From: Favolaschia claudopus
Lineage: Eukaryota > Basidiomycota > Agaricomycetes > Agaricales > Mycenaceae
Direction of reading: 5' to 3'
Length of the DNA stretch: 64,000 nucleotides
Assembly: GCA_037176885.1 (NCBI GenBank)
Contig: JAWWNJ010000101.1
Coordinates: forward strand, 620,001 to 684,000
Made by a program: the position numbers and the translations under genes. Positions 10,176-20,175 of the stretch are shown here, piece by piece. Position 1 is the stretch's first letter, and each line of letters begins with the position of its first letter. The notes beneath the pieces were generated by a model. That model was given only the letters and a program-made list of their open reading frames with translations. It was not told where the DNA came from and searched no databases.

Positions 10176-10419
10176 TGAGTAGTTTATTATACAGACAAAT
10201 TCTGAGGAGTGGAAGGATACTGATACGCAGTCGGGGTGGTATTTTGAGTAGGGGGGAAGGGGGGGAGTTGAGATAGAAATTAAGATCGAGAAGTTCGTAA
10301 TGCGCACTAAACCCGGTTAAATGTGTAGATTGTCGTCAGAGAATGCACTCCAGGAAATTCGGTGAGAGGTCGATGTCGTCAAGCAAACGAAAAAGAACTC
10401 AGATATGTGAAGAGGGAAT

Positions 10420-10507
10420 GGACTGTGCCCGAATCGAACGGGGGGTCCGCGGAAAGGTCTCTACTATCAGAAGTACTGAGAACGGATGCACACCAGTGCA
10501 ACAGGCC
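10420..10507 (-). ncRNA. tRNA-like Pol III unit 13
   Basis: Acceptor-like stem GGCCTGT/ACAGTCC, D-arm GCAC-TGGT-GTGC, anticodon-type stem TCCG/CGGA with the loop opening TTCTCAG, T-arm CCCG-TTCGATT-CGGG. Five T on the minus strand at 10390-10394, 25 bases downstream. Confidence 0.68.
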
Positions 10508-10732
10508 TGCGCAGATTATTATACAGAGAGATCTCAATGAGGGGAAGAAGAATATTAATATATATGCGGTCTGTTTCAAGTAGGGGGAGGGTGGAGGTTT
10601 CGTATTTTGCAGTGAACCCAGTAAAATGTGTAGATTGTCAGAGACTTCGTAAAGCAGTTCGGAAAGTTCGGTTTCAGGATTGTTGTCGTGCAGCGAGTAA
10701 AAAAAGAAACTACATCACACTCTTGGATAATT

Positions 10733-10828
10733 AGTCTGTGCCCGAATCGAACGGTGGGTTCCGCAACATTATTGCACGAATCGCGAAGTCTACGAAGGGA
10801 GAACGGATGCACACCAGTGCGACGGATT
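10733..10828 (-). ncRNA. tRNA-like Pol III unit 14
   Basis: D-arm GCAC-TGGT-GTGC, anticodon-type stem TCCGT/GCGGA, T-arm loop TTCGATT in an ACCG/CGGG context. The acceptor-like stem AATCCGT/ACAGACT keeps five of seven pairs. Seven T on the minus strand at 10699-10705, 27 bases downstream. Confidence 0.6.
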
Positions 10829-12779
10829 GGACTGTACAGATTGATATTCAAGTATTCCGTCAGCCATAAGTAAGTAAGATAGGTAGGTATTGAATTTTGT
10901 GTACATGGGATGACGGAGACTCCGTGAAACAGTTCAAAGATTAGTTGGTCAATATTATGTAGTGTCTGTCAGACGGTTACTAAAGTAACTTGGCTAAATT
11001 TACTTGTCCTGCCAAAACGTACGTTACGTTACTTTTGGCTGGGGAAGTAAACTTTGAAAGTAAAAGTACAAGTAAAGTAAATTTAAGCAGCGTTAAGTAA
11101 CTTCAAGTTACATTAAGTTACTTGAAGCAACACCAAGTAGGTTCATATTTAGTGGGATTTGCGAGCCGTGCAGCGGCAATGGCTAAGAAATAGGTGTATT
11201 ATGCTGTAAAAGACGGCCGTCACGCGTCGGGGGAGCTGTAGTTTAGCCTTGATTCAAGCTAACAATTCTTCTTCTTTACCCAGGAAGTGCAACGAGCAAA
11301 CGAGCTTTAAAACTCGCCTCGCCGCTGCCCCGCGGTCACGTGAAACATAAACTTGTGACATCTGACCATCTCGTCTTCTCTCTTATCTTCTTGTCTGCAT
11401 TCTCTTTGTCTCGAGCTCTCCCCCACAGCGAAAGGTGGTCTATCAGTTATCATCTCCTTTGTCACCACAGGAATCCATCCCCATCAATAACCACGAAAAT
11501 ATCCAAAAAATATCCGCCGATCCGCGCACTTTGCCAAGTCTGAGTCATCCGATCTCCACTCCGAGTCTCAGCGAGGGACGGGTACACCTAATTCTATCAA
11601 CCCATACAATCAGAACTATCACCTTGGCTATCTTCAGCATTATCTTCCGCCTCTACAGCCACAATTTCACCTTCCACATTCACTTGTTCTCCCCAGCGGA
11701 AGCACTGTATCTTTGAGAAGGGAGCTCATGAGATCCTATCTGCGAATACCACAACACAATGATTCTATCAAGTTGTGCGAGACCTGAAATCGACGTATCC
11801 GCAGACTAAAAGCTGGTTTTCGTGGTGGGCGTGTGGTCTTATTGCTGCGATGATTTTTCCGGAGCTTGCGGCAAAAATTCTCTCTGCAACGAATACTATT
11901 GAACATTAACCTTCCCTGTTGCATCACGGAGTAGGAAAAGATCAAGAATTTGTTTTCGGGGTCGAAAAATTATACTCGCATGTTCACGAGATGGAAAAGA
12001 AGAATCGGGTAGTTAAAGGCCAGTGTTCAACAAATTATTACTAGCTGATTCCAAAATCTTACAAGGTTAAACAGACAGGCACTTTGACACGAGTGATCCA
12101 AGGAATCCTCGTCCACCAAAGTGCCATGCTTTTCACTTCAATGATGCACGCGCTCCCGACACGGCGACACCATTGAAGCTCTCGCTACTGCTGATGATCA
12201 GCAAGTTGTTGATAGAATCGTCGTATTGAACCTGAACCTGATAATTGAATTCGCGCTCATCTGTCTCAAGTCATACCAATGGGATGCACAATGGAAATGG
12301 GGTACCAATCATTTTTTACGATGGCGAAGTCCCGAGCGCGAAGAATTTCTTGGGCCTCCGCACTTCCGTGCTTCTGCTATCATTTTAACCATAACGAGCC
12401 GGAAATTACAAAACAGAAGCCGAGCGCGAGCGTCACCTTGACCAAACTCGGGCTTGGTCCAGCAAAGGCAAGTTTATTGTCAATCGTTGAAAGCTTTATT
12501 AGCCAAAAATCTTGCATCTCAGACCAAAAACCTCAACACTTGCGAGATTTCCTCTGGCTAAGCATTCGAAATCAGTGACGGAGCCGGCAATCTTGTTCAA
12601 TATCAATTACCTACTGTAGTTGGTACCATCCATTTCCTTTGACGGGGGACGGAAACACTGGTCATCTAAATTCTTGATTGACGATATCACCTTCTACGAT
12701 GATACGCAAAGTCCATACCAATCAAAGTCCATACCAATTTTGAAGAAATCACAACGGAGAAACCCAGGCTGTGGAAAAG

Positions 12780-14080
12780 CGGCGACGACCTCAAAGAGCC
12801 TGCCGATTTATCTCACCGAGGTCGAGCGGAAGTTCACGCGCTACAGCTTGCCCTTCGAACCGAGCTACTGACTTGCAAGGATCACAAAGAATTCTGGGAT
12901 TTTGTGCCAAAACACACTGACCCTCGTCCCAGGAAAGCCAAGTTTTAAAGATCGGTCAAGTTGACCGATCTTTCCGCTGACTTTGACGCACCGCTGAATT
13001 TTCCTGCCACAATGCCTAAGAGCTTCAACTCACTAAGATCAACTCGCGTTCAACACCCGGATGGCAAGAGAATTAGCCGCTGAGCCACCAGACCTGTCGC
13101 CTCGACAGTCGTATACTCGTGAAATCACGCTTGAAGATGTTGAAGGAATGAAAAAGCACATCAAGGACAACGGTCTTGACACCGCCGTTGGAGTCGATAT
13201 ATTCTAATTTCTCATACAAGGACTGCCTCCAGATTCCGAAAGCAATCCATTCGTATTGCTCTCCATGATTGACAAAGCTGAATCGGAGGGAAAACCCCAA
13301 TATGTTGCTTATCTTGACCTCAAGAATGTGTTTCCGGTACTGACCGCTCAACTCTCTGGGTTAAACTGGCTAAACTCGGGATTTATAAACCAATGGTTGG
13401 CTGGTTGAAGATTCTCTACGACCGGATTCGATACATTGCGAGGCTAGATGGAAGATTTGCTTCCGCGTTCCAGTCCTTGCTGGGTATTCTTACTGGGGAT
13501 CCGGGTTCACCGCATCTGTGGAATATATTGGAGCTGAACGGCATGCCTGTTCCGAATGTTGAACATGCGGATGATATAGCCATGGCCTCAACCTCACTGC
13601 CTGGATTGCAAATGCACCTCAATTACGGGCTGACAATAACGGGTGTGAGACTTCTATTCCAAAATGTTTAGCGCAAGTATTCGGAAGAAGACAAAAATCC
13701 AACCATGCTTTCCACTTGGGCGGAAACTATATCCAGAAAGTCCAAAAGGCTTGCTATCTAGGAACTTGGTTCGAGACTGGGTCCAAGAATATTTTCCGGG
13801 ACAGTACCACCTCAAATTAAAGAAAGCTTCTACCGCAGCGAACGTAGTGCTTGGTTTAGACCGCTTCGTTAGCACCATACCCGCGTGGGACTTGCGCACA
13901 TATCTCGCATCGACTCTTACCTGATAGCCAGGTGCAAGGTCTGCCTCAACGTTGATGAGAAATGCTTGAAACTGTTAGAAAAAGTTCAATGCAAGCTTCT
14001 ACGCAGAATGCTTGGAGCCGGAGCGACGCAGCAAGCACAAACAAGCAGCGGAGGATGTTGGGGAAAGAGATAGTGAAGGC
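12780..14080 (+). pseudogene. Decayed non-LTR reverse transcriptase
   Basis: Several frames together resemble the reverse transcriptase protein often annotated in agaricomycete genomes. Pieces in order: CKDHKEFWDFVPKHTDPRPR (~12,873), AEGKPQYVAYLDLKNVFP-type palm motif A (~13,270-13,340), ILTGDPGSPHLWNI (~13,480), the active-site region HADDIAMAS (~13,565), where the usual Y/Q before ADD is His, and a C-terminal KLLEKVQCKLLRRMLG stretch (~13,970). Stops and frame changes separate these blocks, so it cannot give a working enzyme. It lies inside the hAT-like element, either captured or inserted secondarily; I could not define its own boundaries. Confidence 0.72.
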
Positions 14081-14439
14081 AAAACACGGTTCCCCAAAGG
14101 TCAGAGAGGGTGGCAACCAGACGGAGTACCGGAGTTCTAGGGCGAAGGGCCCAACAAAGGGTAAAGCGACGTGATCCCAGGGGTAGCCAGTGTTGACTGG
14201 AATTACCCTAGGCTACTCACTCTACATTATAAAATGCATTTGCTCTTCGTTTTAGCACTATAGTTCCAGTTTGTTAGCACTGAGAGTTATACATGACCGA
14301 CTTGAACCGTGAGATACCACAATTAAATTCCGCACACTTTTGCTAAGGGAGTCAGGGAAACATTAGAAATGGGTTAGTATGCAATATATTTGGTTCAGTA
14401 ATGCATGCGCACTAATTGCAAGTAGTTAATCACTGTTAC

Positions 14440-14945
14440 TTGCTTAAATGGTGCGTTTACTTGCTTACTTGGCTGTAATTGATGCCATCTGATGGCAAAA
14501 GTAACATTTGCCGGGTACTTGGGCGGCAAGTAAAGCAAAGTACAAGTAAAGTAGGGCAAAGTAAAGCAGATATATTGCCTCTACCTTCATTTTGAACACC
14601 CCTAGCTACTTTTTAACTGAAACCAGCGCTTCAAAGGGTTGCACATCAGTGCATGAGCCTTGAGTTGGCCTTGAGGAATACTTGACATTCTTTGCTGCTG
14701 CCAGTTATGGTCACTGAAGCTATCAGAGCAGTATAAGGGAATATATAGCATACCTACTATACCTCAGAGTGAAGTGTGAGTGAGAAATCACAGTTACTTG
14801 CATTTACTTGCGTACTTGGCGGTAATTGATGCCATCTGATGGCAAAAGTAACTTTCGCTGATGTACTTGGGCGGGTAAGTAAAGTAAAGTACAAGTAATC
14901 TGAAGTAAAGTAACGCAATTTAAGGCTACTTTGCGCTAATCCGTC
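14440..14945. repeat. Internal near-duplicate of an AAGTA-rich segment
   Basis: Two related blocks, about 14,450-14,605 and 14,795-14,945, share ttacttg...tacttgg.tgtaattgatgcc-like sequence, then gatggcaaaagtaac and a train of aagtaaagtac motifs. They repeat at a ~345-base interval inside the hAT-like element. Confidence 0.6.
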
Positions 14946-15654
14946 GCAGCATAGTACCCCAAAGCACTATTTAACTGTAAGAAGCACTTCAAAAGGTAGC
15001 GAAGTAATACTTGCCGTTGTTCGGATAGAAGTCAGTGCCGAAATGCCATACGCATACACACAGCAGATGCAGTAAACTCAGAATGTACTTAACAGTAATA
15101 TCTCGGAGTTTTGTTGACTCTTTAGCCCACATCTTGTGCCTGAAACACAGTACCGGCGGGTCAAAGTTAAAGATTTCCGGATTGGGTAATTGGCTGGTTG
15201 AACCCGTATGAGTTCAATTCGACACAAGAAGCGATCAAACAGGATAAATTCAAGTTCGATAGCTTCTCAGAGGTAGATTATCAGCTCTGATCTCTCACAT
15301 TAAGTCAAATACTCACTGCCAAGGGAGTGTAGGACAGGATGATAAGTGCGGTAGTATTAGCCATAAAGAGTGAGCACAAAGGCGTGAAGACGCATTATAT
15401 TCATCAATTGGACCTACTAGTACCTTATAAGTGACCTATAAAGTCTTTTTTTGCCTTCATATTATAAGCCTAGAAGTACAAGTAAGTTGAAGTAACTTTC
15501 GCCAAGCGTGGGAAAAGTACATCAAAGTAAAGTAAAGTAACGCAACGTACGCCCAGCCAAAATAACCGGCCATCAAAGTACAAGTAAGCACCCTCAAGTT
15601 ACTTTTTGCGGTCTCGTGTCTGTCAACATCAATCAATGCGAGAAGAATTCTTCA

Positions 15655-15690
15655 AGCAGCATGTCCAAATCGAACGGGAAATCCGCGGAA
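15655..15690 (-). repeat. Degenerate tRNA-like fragment (B-box only)
   Basis: On the minus strand GCGGATTT then CCCGTTCGATT recalls the 3' half of the tRNA-like family, but no matching acceptor stem or D-arm is convincing. It lies just beyond the right end of the hAT-like insertion, consistent with a displaced array member. Confidence 0.4.
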
Positions 15691-15890
15691 TTTCCTGCTC
15701 AGCTAGCTGCAGGCTCCAGCCCCGCGCCTTAAGGGGAGCTATCTAGTATACAGGCAAAGCTCAAGAGATATCAAGGCAGCGCGGTCAAGAAGTAAAGCAG
15801 TCTCAAAATTCGGAATATTGATGTGGTTCCCGAACATTACGATCTTCGAAGAATGCAAAAAAAAAGAAAACCAAGATAGCCAATCTGGAC

Positions 15891-15982
15891 TGCCTGCGCC
15901 CGAATTGAACGGGCATTCTGTAGGATTATTCGAGCTTCGGCAATCCTTCGTCAATGAGAGCGCGTGCCCAGTGCGACAGGCC
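15891..15982 (-). ncRNA. tRNA-like Pol III unit 15
   Basis: Acceptor-like stem GGCCTGT/GCAGGCA (one mismatch at the base), strong T-arm GCCCG-TTCAATT-CGGGC, loop opening CTCTCA. The D-arm and anticodon stem are partly lost. Nine T on the minus strand at 15857-15865, 25 bases downstream. Confidence 0.58.
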
Positions 15983-16281
15983 AGTGCTGTTAGATATATC
16001 TCAGGGTTTCAAGCTGGAACTGTAGTACTGTTCGAAATCAATCGCAGGGCCGTCGTTTTCACCGAGTCGAGCCAAGCTAAATAGGGGTGGAGCACTGGCC
16101 GTCGGCTAAGCCGGATATTGAGGGTGCCGAACCGTGGGAGAATGCGATGCCAAGTAGACGTAAACAAACCGGCGTTTTTTGTCCTCTTCCCTTTTGACGG
16201 CTACTGGCTTGTCCCTACTGCTGGCTCGCTGGAGGACGGATCAAAGCGCAACATGATATCGGATTCAACCAGAAACTCGCT

Positions 16282-16575
16282 GATGGACTCAGAATCCTCC
16301 CTATCGGCGGCGCAGTTCTTAAGTGGGCATTTGAGTGTGGACCAATAGAGGACAGCGAAGCCTGCGAAGGTAACGCGGAGGAAGAGCTGGTTCCGGCTGA
16401 CGAGGAAGACAACACAGACCCAGCCGGGTTAGGCGTGATGAGGAAGTAATCCGCCCACACCGGCTGGTCGTTGGTGGCAGTTACCACCAGCTCATGCGTC
16501 CCCGGTGTCAAATCCCCAGACTCAAATATCAGATTATTCGTCCGGCCAGCCGTAACCGGCGGCACCCAGAGTACG
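16282..16575 (-). pseudogene. Inverted fragment of the neighbouring membrane-protein gene
   Basis: Read on the minus strand this stretch encodes the same peptide blocks as the third exon of the gene at 17,610-19,113 (VPPVTAGRTNNLIFESGD, then GTHELVVTATNDQPVWADYF and a Ser-rich linker). It has only scattered differences, including a short indel in the Ser-rich part, and stops matching at the position where the transmembrane segment would begin. There is no start, no N-terminal domain and no membrane anchor. It is a partial inverted duplicate in head-to-head orientation with its parent 1.8 kb away, not a gene. Confidence 0.8.
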
Positions 16576-17609
16576 GCGCCGTCGAGAGTCGAGACTCGAT
16601 ACTCAATACTTGGCTTGAATCTTTGTGGGTCTACCTCGGCCCCTGCTTGACGACCTCTATCTGTACGCGGCCGTCACAGCAACCTCACAGAGTCTCAGAT
16701 ACCAAAGCCTTGCCAAAGCCGATAACACTATCATCCTGCCACTGAAATTCTCGGGTGTGACGAGTCATACGACGGAGACGATAGAGCGGGCGAGGTACGC
16801 ATGAAAGTTCCACTTTCGTTCATGACTGGTTCATTGAGCTCAGATGATAGGTGACCATAATACTCTCGGATACATCCGCAGAAACGTTAGAACACTTGGT
16901 ATTCGTTTCATGCGGCGGGCGGGCGAGGTACGTAGTCGCGGAGAGGAAGAACTTTCAAGAACGTCTGGCTGCTCGCAGTCCTTTTTGTACCGGAGACTGA
17001 TTGCTTTCAGCGGCGTTCGAGTTTCACAGCGATGATAGAGGTCATTTATCGCCTGTGACGTCCGGAGTCCCGGAAGGCGGTGAAAACTTGGATCATCGCT
17101 CTTGTTTTCGATGGTATTCATGCAGTTTTCAGGGCAGGTTTACGAGGGATTGAATTCAACGCGGGCTGGTTGGGAGAAGGGATTATGTGCCTCTGATACT
17201 CGCTTCCTCATTGCACTCGAACAGAACTGCACGATGTGACCAGTGCACTCCAGTTTTTTCTCTCTCTTCTTATATCCCGACCCTTGGTTACAAGACCTCG
17301 TAGTGGCGCCCGATTGACTGCTCGCATCTGCATCGACTCTCGACGAACGTCTTGTATTCATCCGGTCCGTTGACTGTCTTCAAACGCGCGTTAGATTTCC
17401 TTTCAGAATAGGGTCATCTTCGCCCCTCCAATTACATAAATCTCGTGAAGGCCATCGGTTACGATCAAGCTATGGTTTGCCTGATCTGCTCACCATGCTC
17501 TTCCTCGCTTGCTTTTTACCGCCACCTTCCGGCATGCGCTTCAAGTATTCCTTACCTCTACTACTTCCTACCTCCTTGCGCACTGGCAGCGAAGCAACGT
17601 GAACACGAC
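16576..17609. other. Intergenic region between the inverted fragment and its parent gene
   Basis: No gene recognised. It contains the promoter of the membrane-protein gene; frames are short and lack domains. Confidence 0.5.
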
Positions 17610-19113
17610 TATGACCACTCACACCGCAGTTGTCGACGACCGAGACCCCACCATCGCCTACTCCGGGAGCTGGGGGCCGGCGGGTTCGGCGGTGGAGTTC
17701 AAAGACACGACGACGTACTCGGCTGGGCCGGATGCCTCGGCCACGTTTTCTTTCGTTGGTGCGTATACTTATGTGTATTCCTCAATGCCCAGCTAAGCCT
17801 CAATATTAATTTTCGCAGGAACGTCCGTCACCGTCTACGGCACCATCGGCATACGAAACCTCACCACCCAGCCCACCTGGGCGTTCGTCGTCGACGGCTC
17901 CGTGCTTGGGAAATTCACGCCGACGCAGGGGATGAGCGCCAACGTGCACCACCAAGCGCTCTGGACCTCGCCTTCCCTCTCGGTCAACGACGGCCTGCAC
18001 AAATTGGTGATCAAGCAGACGACGAATACCACCGTCAGCGTGATCTACCTTGATTATATCATGTTCAATACGACTACTACATCTGCTTCTGTGGCTGCGT
18101 ATTTCGTCGACGATCGGGATTCGAGGGTACGGTATTCCCCGGCGTGGCAGTTTTACGGGTTGGAGGGAGATCTTCACCATACATCGCAGGCGAGTCGGGT
18201 GCAGGGCGATTCGTTGACGCTGCAGTTTGAAGGTGGGTTTTATTTCTATGATTGTATACTCTCAATTTTTATTTATCTTCTGAATTCTTATTCTAATTCT
18301 AGGAAAGTCGGTATCGTTCTATGGAGGCGTTACCTCATCGACGGTCAACGCGTCCATCTCGATCGATGGTGGCCCGCTGGAGTTCTGGGTGCCGCCGGTC
18401 ACGGCCGGCCGGACGAATAATCTGATATTCGAGTCCGGGGATTTGACACCGGGGACGCATGAGCTGGTGGTAACTGCCACCAACGACCAGCCGGTGTGGG
18501 CGGATTACTTCCTTATCACGCCTAACCCGGCTGGGTCTGTGTTGTCTTCCTCGTCAGCCGGAACCAGCTCTTCCTCCGCGACCCCTGCCCCGTCCTCTAT
18601 TGGCCCACCACACTCAAATGCCCACCTAAGATCGGCGCCGGTGATAGGGAGGATTGTAGGTTTGGTGGTGGGGATTGGGCTGTCGTTGCTTTTAGGTCTC
18701 AGCCTGTTTATCTGTTGGTGGAGAAAACGACGCGCAAAGAAGCGCGTGCAGAGTTCTGGTTCGGCTCAAAATCGTTCGTCCTTTCACCTTCGTCGTTTCC
18801 TTTTCTTATACCAATTTGACACGCCATTCCACCCATCCCCGACGCAGAACCCCCGCAAATTTCAAACGCCTCAGCGTCTCTGTCTGCGTTGGATTCCTCG
18901 CATGGACCTTATCATGTACAGCCATTTCTGGGTACGCTTCCCACCCAGGGACAAGCGAGGGGAGGGATGAACATGACTCGGAGTAACAAGCTGACGCGGG
19001 GGATGGAAGGGGAAAGGCAGCGGGATGTAGCTACGGCGCCTTTGTCGTCGTCATCCGCGACGTTACAGCAGATGGAGGGTCATGGTGCGCCGCCGCCAGA
19101 ATATGAGGAGTAG
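17610..19113 (+). CDS. Single-pass membrane protein with tandem beta-sandwich-like ectodomain repeats
   Basis: Exons: 17610-17758, 17819-18232, 18303 to about 18751-18772, and 18848-19113; the third donor is ambiguous. I started at the first ATG in frame (17610); an upstream exon giving a signal peptide is possible. The ectodomain has two similar units, each opening with V-D-D-R-D and a Y-S...W motif (VVDDRDPTIAYSG, FVDDRDSRVRYSP) and containing a TSVTVYG/KSVSFYGG strand. A Ser/Thr/Pro-rich linker follows, then a hydrophobic segment (IVGLVVGIGLSLLLGLSLFI) and a basic stop-transfer WWRKRRAKKR. The cytosolic tail is short and ends in PPPEYEE. This architecture is common among unnamed agaricomycete surface proteins; a carbohydrate- or surface-binding role is only an inference. 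A partial inverted copy lies at 16,282-16,575. Confidence 0.78.
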
Positions 19114-19287
19114 AGTAAGTAAGTAGTTGGAACAATGAGGATGGGGAGAATTCAGGAACGTAGCTCCCAAACTGCTGGAAATACAATATGGCAGACGGGA
19201 TAGCCGTCAGATCGGACGGTCGCGCATTACCGGTTTGGCGATACCAGGCACGTATTTGTCTGAACGACACTCCGATGCTAAACCTGA

Positions 19288-20175
19288 TCAACGAGTCTGT
19301 CGAATCAAGATGAGTAGAGAGGACCTACCATTTACCGGTCCAGGGGGACGCCGAGCGACGATTTGTTCTGCAAGTGTCCAATAATCTTCTCCGAGATACG
19401 CTGCCATCTGCCAGTCGGCCAATTGTCCTCCGTTGACCATTGCTACAAAGCGCCTGTCGTGGATCGTAGGCGCAGTGCGTTGGAACAAGGCAACAAGGAC
19501 CTGCAAACGGGTGCACACATCGAAAAGCTCTTGAATATCTTCTGTCCGAAAGTCGTAGACAGCGAGATGCGTGAGCGCAGGAAGGAGTTTCAGATCACCT
19601 GGCGCTTCTGGAGGAAGGCTGTTATGCCGCACTTCCAGATGGGTAAGCCAAGAGAAGAAATTGTGGGTTGGGGGCAGGAGGGGAAACAATTTTGCAACGG
19701 TACTGGTGAGCCGGGTGGGGCGGAGATGAGCGAACTGAGTAGGCGGCAGATCACTCCAGAGAGAGAAGTTTGCTACACCCGTACAAGCCGCAAAGACCTC
19801 CTCCGTCGAAGCGTACAATGAGTCATCAAGAACACAGAGGTTTCGTACAGCGGTGTGGAAGAATGACGCAGGTTTTGAGCGGACAGCCGAGAGCAAAGCC
19901 TTCCAGGTGAAGATGGGATAAGGTTCCAATGAAACGCTGAATCCCACCGCTATTGTGCGAAATAGCAAAGGCTCGACCCTGTATTCAATACGCCTTTCAC
20001 TTGAATATTTAGCCCAACAGACGTGCAAGAAAAGGCACACCATTCTTTCACGCGCCATTGGCCAAGCTACCAGCATGAGGGTGGGAATAGAGATCGGACG
20101 ACGTACGGCGCAGGTTTCAAATATTTCCCGCTCAATCTCCAAGGGTAATAAGGGAAACTCGTTCTGTTGAGACAT
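19288..20175 (-). CDS. F-box-like / LRR-type hypothetical protein
   Basis: ATG at 20175 (MSQQNEFPLLPLEIEREIFE). The start resembles the degenerate F-box-like LPxEIxREIFE motif of many agaricomycete proteins. A 60-base in-frame intron at 19979-20038 (GT...AG) is likely, because removing it joins a VAW segment to VEPLLFRTIAV, the usual order in this family. The rest has irregular Leu-rich segments (HLEVRHNSLPPEAPGDLKLL, LTHLAVYDFRTEDIQELF), as in F-box/LRR proteins. The annotated 3' end at 19288 is the first stop in frame; a final intron near 19,335 that would change the last ~15 residues cannot be excluded. If it is an F-box protein it would act as a substrate adaptor of an SCF ubiquitin ligase. 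No target can be inferred. Confidence 0.7.
   Translation of the reverse strand: MSQQNEFPLLPLEIEREIFETCAVRRPISIPTLMLVAWPMARERMVCLFLHVCWAKYSSERRIEYRVEPLLFRTIAVGFSVSLEPYPIFTWKALLSAVRSKPASFFHTAVRNLCVLDDSLYASTEEVFAACTGVANFSLWSDLPPTQFAHLRPTRLTSTVAKLFPLLPPTHNFFSWLTHLEVRHNSLPPEAPGDLKLLPALTHLAVYDFRTEDIQELFDVCTRLQVLVALFQRTAPTIHDRRFVAMVNGGQLADWQMAAYLGEDYWTLAEQIVARRPPGPVNGRSSLLILIRQTR

Larger units (their letters stand above)
10970..15615. mobile_element. hAT-like DNA transposon, 4.6 kb, non-autonomous
   Basis: The two ends are inverted repeats of about 22 bases: CAGACGG...AAAGTAACTTG at the left, and GAGACCGCAAAAAGTAACTTG when the right end is read on the other strand. The element is flanked by an identical 8-bp direct repeat, gtgtctgt, at 10962-10969 and 15616-15623, the duplication size of hAT elements. 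Both subterminal regions and an internal part (14.4-15.0 kb) are full of AAGTAA/AAGTAC motifs. I see no hAT transposase frame; the interior carries a decayed reverse transcriptase (12.8-14.1 kb). The insertion separates tRNA-like unit 14 from later members of the same array. Alternative duplication lengths of 8-10 bases are possible because the direct repeat is ten bases long (gtgtctgtca). Confidence 0.75.

Noticed and set aside
4278..10828. Calling the tRNA-like units ordinary tRNA-Glu(CUC) genes with introns
   Set aside because: The D-arm is only a 4-bp stem with a 4-base loop and the variable region of several copies is 1-2 bases, outside the normal range; only the loop and T-arm resemble tRNA-Glu.
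4247..10828. CRISPR-like array
   Set aside because: Repeats diverge, spacing is irregular and hundreds of bases long, and orientation switches; the genome is eukaryotic.
16215..16565. A separate gene on the minus strand encoding a Ser-rich protein
   Set aside because: It is a truncated inverted copy of exon 3 of the gene at 17,610-19,113 with no start or membrane segment.
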